Shown one piece after another: positions 8,320-14,885 of a DNA stretch of 14,937 nt. The notes below the pieces were generated by a model. That model did not search any database. It saw only the letters and a program-made list of their open reading frames with translations, and was not told the origin of the DNA. This DNA comes from JADJPL01 sp964607915 (GTDB lineage: Bacteria; Bacteroidota; Bacteroidia; Chitinophagales; Saprospiraceae). How positions within the stretch are numbered: position 1 is the stretch's first letter; each line of letters opens with the position of its first letter. The stretch spans positions 1 through 14,937 of the forward strand of contig CAZSMU010000089.1 in assembly GCA_964607915.1 (NCBI GenBank). Direction: 5' to 3'. Position numbers and translations under genes: made by a program.

Positions 8320-8711
8320 TCGTGCTGGCCTTCTTCGTAAAACTCCAGTTTGAGCGATTGCACGAAGCGGATTGCGGCACCCGGGTTGGTAGCCAGCGGG
8401 ATATTATAGACATCGCAAAGGCGCATCAGCATGTTGACGTCCACTTCATGCGGGTGTTTGCCGAGAGGGTCGCGGAAAAAGATGACCATGTCCACCATGC
8501 CTTCGACGATACGGCTGGCGATTTGGGCATCGCCCCCGAGCGGCCCGCTCTGCATTTTTTCGACTTCGAGGCCCGCTTTTTCCAGGTAGGAGCCCGTGGT
8601 GCCGGTAGCGATTAAGTTGATGTTCCTTTTTCTGAAAAAATTGATGTGGTCACGAACAAAACCGACCATGTCAACCTTTTTACCGTCGTGTGCTATTATT
8701 GCTATAGTCAT
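8316..8711 (-). CDS. mgsA: Methylglyoxal synthase
   Basis: This 131-residue enzyme converts dihydroxyacetone phosphate to methylglyoxal and phosphate, a bypass of lower glycolysis used under phosphate shortage or sugar-phosphate stress. All signature elements are present with a constant offset of ten from E. coli MgsA: AHD (7-9), ATGTTG phosphate-binding loop (35-40), SGPLGGD with the catalytic base Asp61, FFRDPL with Asp81, and PHEVDV with His88 and Asp91. It lacks the N-terminal extension and C-terminal tail of the 152-residue E. coli protein, giving a compact form common in Bacteroidota. The ATG at 8711 follows an A-rich leader without a Shine-Dalgarno, which is normal for the phylum. Its TAG (8316-8318) overlaps the lipoprotein stop TAA (8317-8319). 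It diverges from the DUF2911 gene. Confidence 0.96.
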   Translation of the reverse strand: MTIAIIAHDGKKVDMVGFVRDHINFFRKRNINLIATGTTGSYLEKAGLEVEKMQSGPLGGDAQIASRIVEGMVDMVIFFRDPLGKHPHEVDVNMLMRLCDVYNIPLATNPGAAIRFVQSLKLEFYEEGQHD

Positions 8712-8807
8712 ATTTGTTTTTTTGCCAAAGTTGCGAAAAATCCCTTGATTTCACGCATTTCGGCAGATGTTGCACTTTTTTAAAAACTTGTTAAAACCAA
8801 TCATCCA

Positions 8808-9656
8808 ATGAAGCAAGCCATCCTCAAGGCCTGTGCAGCTGCCCTTTTCCTGGCACCTGCGTTCTCCTCTTTTGCTCAAATCCAGACTCCGGCAGCCAGT
8901 CCGACCGCTGAACTCAAGCAGCGGGTGGGTCTCACGGACGTCGCGATTGTGTACTCGCGCCCCAGCATGAAGGGCCGTACGGTTTTTGCCGATAATGGTA
9001 TTGTGCCTTTCGGCCAAACCTGGCGTACGGGTGCCAACTCCGCTACCAAACTGAGCTTTGGCGACGCGGTCAAACTCGGCGGTATCGAACTGAAAAAAGG
9101 CGATTATGCCCTCCTTACTGTCCCTGCTGCTGCAGAGTGGAAAGTGATGGTCTATGCCTATGATGGCACCAACTGGAGCGCCTACACGAGCAAGACACCG
9201 GTAGGCCAATTCACGGTCAAGCCCGAAAAACTCGGGAATAAAGTGGAAACCTTTACCATGGATATCAACAACGCGCGCAGCGACGGAGCCACGATTGACC
9301 TGTCCTGGGAGATGACCCGCGTGAGCCTACCCCTCAGCGTGGAAGTGGACAGCCGCGTGATGGCCACTATTGACCGCGTGATGGCAGGTCCTTCCGCACA
9401 GGACTACGCCGCTGCTGCAGGCTACTATTTCGACAACAAAAAAGACCTCAACAAGGCGCTGGAATGGATGCAAAAGGCCAACTCCATGGGGACTCCGGCT
9501 TACTGGAACCTGCACCGCGAAGCCCTTATTCTGGGCGAACTGGGGCGCAAAAAAGAGGCTATCGCCGTCGCTGAGCGCTCCATGAACGAGGCGATGAAGG
9601 CAAACGATGATGCGTATGTGCGCATGAACAAAGAAGCCATTGCCAAGTGGAAATAA
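8808..9656 (+). CDS. Secreted DUF2911 protein with C-terminal TPR
   Basis: The 282-residue product has a signal peptide (about 1-23, cut near SFA-Q), a DUF2911 domain (about 30-180) and TPR-like helices at about 200-275. The DUF2911 hallmark is clear: VGLTDVAIVYSRPSMKGR at 41-58, then GQTWRTGANSATKLSF at 69-84 and a KKGDYALLTVP strand. DUF2911 is widespread in Bacteroidota and has no established function. The two helical pairs at the end (ALEWMQKANSMGTPAYWNLHREALILGELGRKKEA region) are the usual companion of this domain. It stands alone, diverging from mgsA by 96 bases and ending before a strong hairpin. Confidence 0.92.
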   Translation: MKQAILKACAAALFLAPAFSSFAQIQTPAASPTAELKQRVGLTDVAIVYSRPSMKGRTVFADNGIVPFGQTWRTGANSATKLSFGDAVKLGGIELKKGDYALLTVPAAAEWKVMVYAYDGTNWSAYTSKTPVGQFTVKPEKLGNKVETFTMDINNARSDGATIDLSWEMTRVSLPLSVEVDSRVMATIDRVMAGPSAQDYAAAAGYYFDNKKDLNKALEWMQKANSMGTPAYWNLHREALILGELGRKKEAIAVAERSMNEAMKANDDAYVRMNKEAIAKWK

Positions 9657-9744
9657 GCGGCAGGGAGGCGTGAAAACTATCCTTCGCCCTATCAGGGCGG
9701 TGCGGAAAGTCCTTTTCTTTACCTCCGGCGTAAAATAGTATTTC

Positions 9745-9805
9745 TTAAACGCGCATCAAAAATCCATTTCCGCCCTGCGAAAATGGATTTTTGATGCGCG
9801 TTTAA
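9745..9805. terminator. Long perfect hairpin, bidirectional terminator
   Basis: Arms at 9745-9769 and 9781-9805 are perfect reverse complements over 25 bases, with an 11-base loop. Each arm ends in TTTAA or its complement, giving a short U-rich end in either direction. It lies 88 bases after the DUF2911 stop and 52 bases beyond the stop of the CHAT gene, between two converging genes. The stem is longer than usual for a terminator and carries an internal A/T run, so it could also act as an RNA-stability element or be a remnant of a small inverted-repeat element. Confidence 0.75.
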
Positions 9806-9857
9806 CATAGTATGCTTTCCTAATGCAGCGAGGCGGCCTATCGCGCTGCCTCGCCGC

Positions 9858-12800
9858 CTACCATTCCTCGTCCATAAAGACCCCGGAGGTCTTTCTGGAA
9901 CTTCGTTTTTGAATCCATTTCCAGTATAAGGTAAGGGCTATACCAAGGCCAATCAGGCCGATGAGCCAGGATACGACCCATTGGAGCCGTGGATCCGGGA
10001 GGGGTGCCATATTACCTGAAAGGGTCATTCCCGCCCAATAGTAAGGATGGGTGTCGAGGTTGGCATGCTGGTTGAGGTAATCCTGTTTGGCGCGTTGCAG
10101 GGCCAGGTCTTTGGGCAGCCCTCCGCGGATATAGAGGAAGAACTGCTGTACCACCCAGGAAAAGCGGGGGTCATCCACCTTCCAGGAGCTTGCTGCGAGG
10201 CTTTTGGTACCGGCATACCACAGGCCACAGGCCAAAGGGTCCAGAGCGCTACCGCGCCCAAAGGTCTTTGGAACGGTTTCCTGTCTGCTCAACACGAACA
10301 AATCCGCTGAAAGGGCGATCCCGTACAAGTCTGCTGCATATAAAAACTCTGGCTCTGCACTGCTGCCAGGTTCGGAAAACGCGATAAACGACGTGTCGGA
10401 AGGAGCGGAGCGCGCGGGGGTGGACAAGTGCAACACCCTGTAACCAGGCGCCAGCCCGGAAAAATTGGCTGCGGTAGCTTCTGTTCCTTTCAACTGGCGG
10501 CCGCCGAAGAGTTTTCGGACTGCTTTTGATTCCTCGAGGCTGCCCGGCAGCTTATCCGGGGAGCGGTTGTCGGAGGAAAAACGGGGGGCTACAGTGAGCA
10601 GGTACTTGCCAGCAAACCGGCTGCGCGGACTCTGGCGACTCAATTCATAGAACAGGTTGGCCGAAGATGCATAGCTGAGTCCGTACCGCCGGCCTATGTA
10701 CGCGTGCGACTTGAACTGGGTGGCGAAGGTGGGTGTCTCCATGAGCAACGCTTCAAAGGGAACGCCGCGCAGGGGGCCGTCCGGGACGATGACGATGCGC
10801 GGCGCAGGTGTAGCCATCTGCAGTACAGGAGCCAGTACCCAATTGAACAACTGCTGCGAAGTGCCCGTCCACAGCAATGCCTGTTTTTCCCGCTCCGGCC
10901 CTGTGCGCACAGGGGCTGTGGACATTCGCTGCAAGTAGTTGGAGACGACAATTTCCAGGGGTATATCGTTTTTCATGCGCATCCCCTGCAGCGATTTCCG
11001 GGAGAGGGCAAACACAAACCAGTCATCGCCTTTCATATAGTACGAAATGAGGGTCTGGTCGGTGGCCAGGGCGTTCTGCAAGGCGCTCACCGACAAGCGC
11101 TTCTCGTACCCGAAGAAGCGCGCGAAGCGGGGGGCTTCCCTTCCCAGGCGGGCGTTTGCGGCAGATAAGCTGCCGCGCACGGTGTACAGGCGGTTTTCGA
11201 GGCTTCGAATCCGGTCCGCATCTTCTTCCTGCTTTGCGTCCCAGCTTTGTTTTTCCAGGCTCAGCAAGGTGTGTTCCAACTGTATTTTTTCTTTCAGGAG
11301 TTTATCCGGGACATCCCGGTACTTCAGTGTGCGGGCCGCCAGGGCACTTCGGAACCAGTCCTGGTCTTTGTGCTCTTCGGCCAGTATCAGGGCTTTTTCG
11401 ATAAAAGATTGGTCCTTTGTCTTTTTCCATGCCTGAAAATAAGTTTCTACTGCGGTAGTGTATAACTTTTGTACGGCGTCCTCCCAGTGGAGGTGTCCGT
11501 CTTCTGCGAAAGGCAGGTTGAGGCGGCGGGCCAACTGTAGCCCTGTGCCGATGAGGCCGAGGGCGGCGGCGGGAGAATGGCTCGTTTCGGCGATCAAGTG
11601 CGCCTCCAGGGCCAGCAGCTCCAGGACAGGGGAGGCCAGTACGCGGTTCACGCGGCTGATGTCCCGGTCAGGCCATAACAGCCCCAGAGATTTGCGCACC
11701 CATGCCAATGCCGGTTCGGGACGTCCGGCCGCAGACTCCAGCAAGGCTTTGTTTTTGAGTACTTCGGCTTGGTCCAGGACGTTAAAAGGGAAGGGGCTCT
11801 GGAGGATTTCTTCCGAAAGGGCGAGTGCGGCGCGGGCGTTGGCCCATTGGCGCAGGTTCAGGTAACAGAGTAGTTCGCCATTCCGCGCACGCAGCAGGCC
11901 ATGTCGGGCATCGGGCATGGACAGTGCACCGTACCCCTGGGCCGCCTGGCGAAAGAAAGGTAGGGCCCGCGCGTAGTTTCCCTGTCGCGCCAGGATACTG
12001 CCGCTGCGTTCTGCGGTCATGGCGGACAGCAGCGGCTCGGGCAGCACGGCCAGTATCGCCCGCACGCTGTCGTACAAGCGGATAGCGGCATCTTCCAACC
12101 CAATGGATTCCATGCAGTAGCCGATTTTATACTGCAGGTATGCACGTTCCGGGCGGGGTATATGCCCGTAGGCCTGCAGGGCTTCGCGGTAGCTTTCCAC
12201 CGCTCCCGGCAGGTTGTGTTGTGCCTGGAGCATATCGCCTTTTCGTTGGGATAAAGGTGCAATACAAGGCTGGCTGCTATCATAGAACCCCTCCAGGACG
12301 CGGGCGGCGCGTCCGTACAGTTCAAAAGCAGAGGTGTACTGTTTTTTGGCTGCATACACCTCTGCCCTGTCCTGCAAGAGTCGGGCCATTTTTGGGGTTT
12401 TCCCTTCGGGGCCTGATTTCAGGAGCGCGTAGGCAGTGTCGTAAAAAGCCAGGGCCTCTGTATATCGGTACTGTGCAGCCAACCATTTTCCGAGACCCTG
12501 GTAAGCGGGGGCGAGCGCGGGGTCTTGTGCGGGTAATCCGGTTTGATAAATGCGCCATGCGTAGTCAAAAAAGGGGGCGGCCCTGGCGGTGTCGCCCAGC
12601 GCAAGGTATATATTCCCCATGCTGATGGCGGCATAGCCGGTGGGAAGGGAGTCCCGTCCCAACAGCCTTTCCCGCGTTCTCAGTACTTGAAGTTGCAGCG
12701 GCAAGGCCTTATCGGCAGCCCCTGCCTGTAACTCACAGCGAGCGAGGCCCTCTCGGGCCTGAGCTTGCAGGAGTTGTGTCTGATCAACCCTTAGTGCGGT

Positions 12801-13064
12801 ATCGAACGCCATTCTTGCAGAGTCCGTCTTGCCCATATCTATGTACAAATCGCCCAACAGCAGGTATAGGGGGGCTATCGAATCGGTTGCTGTAGCAGCT
12901 GCGAGGTAGATCTTTGCCTTTCGCAGCGCTGCCAATGGATTGCCTTTCGCGGCGTATTGGCGCAGTTCCATGGCTTGCGAGGAGGGTGCTGTACCCTGTG
13001 CGGGGGCCTCCGGGAGCGTTGCTGTCAGCAGCAGGAGCACTATAAAAGTATATTTTTTTGTCAT
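9858..13064 (-). CDS. TPR-CHAT membrane protein with substituted catalytic residues
   Basis: I chose the ATG at 13064 (1068 residues) over one at 13181, because it gives a signal peptide (about 1-23, ending EAPAQ). Residues about 25-560 are TPR repeats (ALRVDQTQLLQAQAREGLARCELQAG and many others), about 590-650 is helical and likely coiled-coil, and about 660-1015 is a CHAT (caspase-HetF-associated) domain recognised by IVIVPDGPLRGVPFEALL, the SSWKVDDPRFSWVVQQFF region and the terminal HPYYWAGMTLSGN. A membrane helix (about 1027-1051) with a basic KWIQKRSSRK tail follows, so TPR and CHAT should face the periplasm. The catalytic His of HLATHG-type motifs is Pro883 (HLSTPAR) and the Cys of LSACET is Gln928 (LSRQET). 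It is therefore predicted to have the CHAT fold but no protease activity. It stands alone, so no substrate or partner is evident. Confidence 0.9.
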   Translation of the reverse strand: MTKKYTFIVLLLLTATLPEAPAQGTAPSSQAMELRQYAAKGNPLAALRKAKIYLAAATATDSIAPLYLLLGDLYIDMGKTDSARMAFDTALRVDQTQLLQAQAREGLARCELQAGAADKALPLQLQVLRTRERLLGRDSLPTGYAAISMGNIYLALGDTARAAPFFDYAWRIYQTGLPAQDPALAPAYQGLGKWLAAQYRYTEALAFYDTAYALLKSGPEGKTPKMARLLQDRAEVYAAKKQYTSAFELYGRAARVLEGFYDSSQPCIAPLSQRKGDMLQAQHNLPGAVESYREALQAYGHIPRPERAYLQYKIGYCMESIGLEDAAIRLYDSVRAILAVLPEPLLSAMTAERSGSILARQGNYARALPFFRQAAQGYGALSMPDARHGLLRARNGELLCYLNLRQWANARAALALSEEILQSPFPFNVLDQAEVLKNKALLESAAGRPEPALAWVRKSLGLLWPDRDISRVNRVLASPVLELLALEAHLIAETSHSPAAALGLIGTGLQLARRLNLPFAEDGHLHWEDAVQKLYTTAVETYFQAWKKTKDQSFIEKALILAEEHKDQDWFRSALAARTLKYRDVPDKLLKEKIQLEHTLLSLEKQSWDAKQEEDADRIRSLENRLYTVRGSLSAANARLGREAPRFARFFGYEKRLSVSALQNALATDQTLISYYMKGDDWFVFALSRKSLQGMRMKNDIPLEIVVSNYLQRMSTAPVRTGPEREKQALLWTGTSQQLFNWVLAPVLQMATPAPRIVIVPDGPLRGVPFEALLMETPTFATQFKSHAYIGRRYGLSYASSANLFYELSRQSPRSRFAGKYLLTVAPRFSSDNRSPDKLPGSLEESKAVRKLFGGRQLKGTEATAANFSGLAPGYRVLHLSTPARSAPSDTSFIAFSEPGSSAEPEFLYAADLYGIALSADLFVLSRQETVPKTFGRGSALDPLACGLWYAGTKSLAASSWKVDDPRFSWVVQQFFLYIRGGLPKDLALQRAKQDYLNQHANLDTHPYYWAGMTLSGNMAPLPDPRLQWVVSWLIGLIGLGIALTLYWKWIQKRSSRKTSGVFMDEEW

Positions 13065-13193
13065 TCGGATTGTATTTGTCTTGTGGGCAGGATTAGGTGC
13101 GTTCATCTCTGCTTTTGGCACGTCTAATATAAGGGGAATATCGCATTTTCGTGAGGATTTACACCATGCGTGTTCTTTCATTATTTCTTATTG

Positions 13194-13236
13194 GACTTGT
13201 TGCACGGGGATCAGCGGGGTGTTAGAAAGGCCCTTT
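13194..13236 (+). repeat. Intergenic repeat copy F
   Basis: The head GACTTGTTGCACGGGGATCA starts at 13194, with one extra base relative to the other copies in GGGGTCA, followed by GCGGGG and AGAAAGGCCCTTT. It faces copy D (head at 13319 on the opposite strand), so 13194-13319 is a 126-bp block with 10-bp perfect terminal inverted repeats. I could not identify a convincing target-site duplication in the flanks. Confidence 0.7.
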
Positions 13237-13279
13237 AGATCATATAGCGCTGCTATGCTCCATCAAAAAGCCTTCGTTT

Positions 13280-13319
13280 GAACAAAAAATGACTCTTTTT
13301 TGACCCCATGCAACAAGTC
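13280..13319 (-). repeat. Intergenic repeat copy D
   Basis: Read on the minus strand from 13319: GACTTGTTGCATGGGGTCA, then an A-tract, GAGTCA and a T-tract. The A-tract/GAGTCA/T-tract block matches copies C and E and is nearly palindromic. It pairs with copy F in opposite orientation. A perfect -7 box begins seven bases beyond its outer end. Confidence 0.8.
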
Positions 13320-13326
13320 TATTTAT

Positions 13327-13334
13327 TATTTTTG
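13327..13334 (+). promoter_or_regulatory. Candidate distal promoter for ahcY (-7 box)
   Basis: TATTTTTG is an exact TANNTTTG match. A TTTG at 13299-13302, in the repeat-D A/T block, lies 24 bases upstream, one base outside the usual spacing range. If used, the start site would be near 13341 and the ahcY leader about 225 bases long. A promoter nearer the gene (TACGTTTT at 13536, one mismatch) is an alternative. Confidence 0.4.
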
Positions 13335-13370
13335 CAGTTGAAAGAACAGCCTTACAGCAAAAGGGAATCA

Positions 13371-13395
13371 GAGAGGGGTCAAAAAGGCCTTTTTC
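13371..13395 (+). repeat. Partial intergenic repeat copy G
   Basis: GAGAGGGGTCA is followed by a perfect 14-base palindrome, AAAAAGGCCTTTTT, at 13381-13394. The GGGGTCA plus A-tract and T-tract order matches copy D, but the GACTTGTTGC head is not preserved, so this is a degenerate copy. It faces copy E. Confidence 0.5.
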
Positions 13396-13410
13396 TTCTC
13401 ACCTTGTGCC

Positions 13411-13435
13411 TTTTGTGGTTATATCTCCCACAAAA
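13411..13435 (+). other. Stem-loop in the ahcY leader
   Basis: TTTTGTGG at 13411-13418 and CCACAAAA at 13428-13435 are perfect complements around a 9-base loop. It falls inside the putative ahcY leader between repeat copies G and E. A run of nine A residues follows at 13447-13455, not T, so it is not an intrinsic terminator on the plus strand. Confidence 0.45.
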
Positions 13436-13442
13436 TCCCTAG

Positions 13443-13496
13443 TGTGAAAAAAAAATGACTCCTTTTTCCTATCCCTTTGACCCCATGCAACAAGTC
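13443..13496 (-). repeat. Intergenic repeat copy E
   Basis: Read on the minus strand from 13496: GACTTGTTGCATGGGGTCA, then AAGGGATAGG, an A-tract, GGAGTCA and a long T-tract. The head and ATGGGGTCA are identical to copy D. The spacer between GGGGTCA and the A-tract is intermediate between D (none) and C (about ten bases). It ends five bases before the 10-bp inverted repeat upstream of ahcY. Confidence 0.8.
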
Positions 13497-13500
13497 TGAT

Positions 13501-13529
13501 AAATCAAGTGAACATAATCCACTTGATTT
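13501..13529. promoter_or_regulatory. 10-bp perfect inverted repeat upstream of ahcY
   Basis: AAATCAAGTG at 13501-13510 and CACTTGATTT at 13520-13529 are perfect reverse complements separated by nine bases, ending 36 bases before the ahcY ATG. The size and spacing suit a dimeric regulator's operator; as RNA it would also form a stem close to the start. A few T residues follow, but they are interrupted, so a terminator is less likely. Confidence 0.45.
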
Positions 13530-13565
13530 TGTCTTTACGTTTTCATTACGCATAAACCATAGTAA

Positions 13566-14879
13566 ATGAACCTTGTCACCACAAAGTTGGCTTACAAAGT
13601 AAAGGATATCTCCCTTGCAGACTGGGGCCGCAAAGAAATTGAGTTGGCGGAAGCCGAGATGCCGGGGCTGATGGCGTTGCGCGAGAAGTACAGTGCAAGC
13701 AAACCATTGCAAGGTGCCCGTATTGCAGGCTGTTTGCACATGACCATTCAAACGGCCGTATTGATCGAGACACTCATAGAGCTCGGCGCGGAAGTGAGCT
13801 GGTCTTCCTGTAATATCTTTTCTACGCAGGATCATGCGGCTGCTGCCATTGCTGCCCGCGGGATTCCCGTGTTCGCCTGGAAGGGTATGAATGAAGAAGA
13901 CTACTGGTGGTGTGTGGCGCAAACGCTCTACGCCTTTAAAGATGGAAAGACGCGCCATATGATCCTCGATGATGGTGGCGATTTGACCAACCTCGTACTC
14001 GACCAGCGGCCTGAGCTGTTGACGGAGCTCCGGGGCATCAGCGAAGAAACTACGACGGGTGTGCATCGCCTATACGAGCGTATGAAAAACGGTACCCTGC
14101 CCATTCCCGCCATCAACGTCAACGACTCTGTGACCAAGTCGAAGTTCGACAACAAGTACGGTTGTAAAGAGTCTCTGGTGGACGCTATCCGCCGGGCTAC
14201 GGATATCATGCTGGCGGGCAAAGTAGCCGTAGTAGCCGGGTATGGCGATGTAGGCAAGGGGTCAGCTGCTTCCCTGCGTGGGGCAGGCTGCCGCGTACTG
14301 GTCACCGAGATAGATCCGATTTGCGCACTGCAGGCGGCTATGGATGGCTACGAAGTCACTACTATGTCGAAGGCTATCCCGCGCGTAGACATTGTCGTAA
14401 CGGCTACCGGCAACTGCGAAATCGTAACGGAAGAGCACTTCCGCATAATGAAAGACAAGACGATCGTCTGCAATATCGGGCATTTCGACGACGAAATCGA
14501 CGTAGCATGGCTCAACGAAAAGTACGGCCATACCAGGGTCAATATCAAGCCTCAGGTAGATAAGTACCAGATTGAAGGCAGGGATATCATCCTGCTGGCG
14601 GAAGGCCGCCTGGTCAACCTGGGCTGCGCCACAGGGCACCCTTCGTTTGTCATGTCCAACTCTTTCACCAATCAGGTTCTCGCACAGATGGATCTGTGGA
14701 TGGATCCGGGTAAGTACGAGAATGCCGTGTACACCCTGCCCAAGCACCTCGACGAAGAGGTTGCCCGCCTCCACCTGGCCAAAATCGGGGTAGAGCTGGA
14801 TACGCTGACCGATAAGCAAGCCGCATACATCGGCGTGGCGGTGGACGGTCCCTTCAAAGGGGAAGCGTATCGCTACTAA
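13566..14879 (+). CDS. ahcY: Adenosylhomocysteinase (S-adenosyl-L-homocysteine hydrolase)
   Basis: The 437-residue enzyme splits S-adenosylhomocysteine into homocysteine and adenosine, clearing the inhibitory product of methyltransferases in the activated methyl cycle. It uses tightly bound NAD. It is complete, from MNLVTTKLAYKVKDISLADWGRKEIE to the family's C-terminal PFKGEAYRY. Substrate and catalytic residues match human AHCY: His58 (CLHMT), Asp136, Glu161 (EETTTG), Lys191 and Asp195 (VTKSKFDN), Cys200 and His306 (NIGHFD). The NAD loop GYGDVGKG is at 225-232 and the HPSFVMSNSFTNQ substrate segment at 358-370. The length, close to the 432-residue human enzyme, shows that the insertion of about 40 residues found in many bacterial forms is absent. 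Upstream lie a long repeat-bearing leader and an inverted repeat; copy C of the repeat starts seven bases after the stop. Confidence 0.98.
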   Translation: MNLVTTKLAYKVKDISLADWGRKEIELAEAEMPGLMALREKYSASKPLQGARIAGCLHMTIQTAVLIETLIELGAEVSWSSCNIFSTQDHAAAAIAARGIPVFAWKGMNEEDYWWCVAQTLYAFKDGKTRHMILDDGGDLTNLVLDQRPELLTELRGISEETTTGVHRLYERMKNGTLPIPAINVNDSVTKSKFDNKYGCKESLVDAIRRATDIMLAGKVAVVAGYGDVGKGSAASLRGAGCRVLVTEIDPICALQAAMDGYEVTTMSKAIPRVDIVVTATGNCEIVTEEHFRIMKDKTIVCNIGHFDDEIDVAWLNEKYGHTRVNIKPQVDKYQIEGRDIILLAEGRLVNLGCATGHPSFVMSNSFTNQVLAQMDLWMDPGKYENAVYTLPKHLDEEVARLHLAKIGVELDTLTDKQAAYIGVAVDGPFKGEAYRY

Positions 14880-14885
14880 ACCGTA

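Larger units (their letters stand above)
13065..13565. other. 501-bp divergent gap with four repeat copies, promoter box and hairpins; no gene
   Basis: No convincing coding frame is visible between the CHAT gene (minus) and ahcY (plus). The gap holds copies F, D, G and E of the intergenic repeat (13194-13496), an exact -7 box at 13327-13334, an 8-bp stem-loop at 13411-13435 and a 10-bp inverted repeat at 13501-13529. A transcript from the -7 box would give ahcY a structured leader of about 225 bases. Confidence 0.7.

Noticed and set aside
9858..13064. TPR-CHAT protein as part of a caspase-like or type III-E CRISPR defence system
   Set aside because: There is no Cas7-11/gRAMP, CRISPR array, gasdermin or other effector nearby, the protein has a signal peptide and membrane helix, and its His-Cys pair is missing.
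13194..13497. Clustered repeats as a CRISPR array
   Set aside because: The copies vary in sequence, spacing and strand and have no uniform spacers; no cas genes are present.
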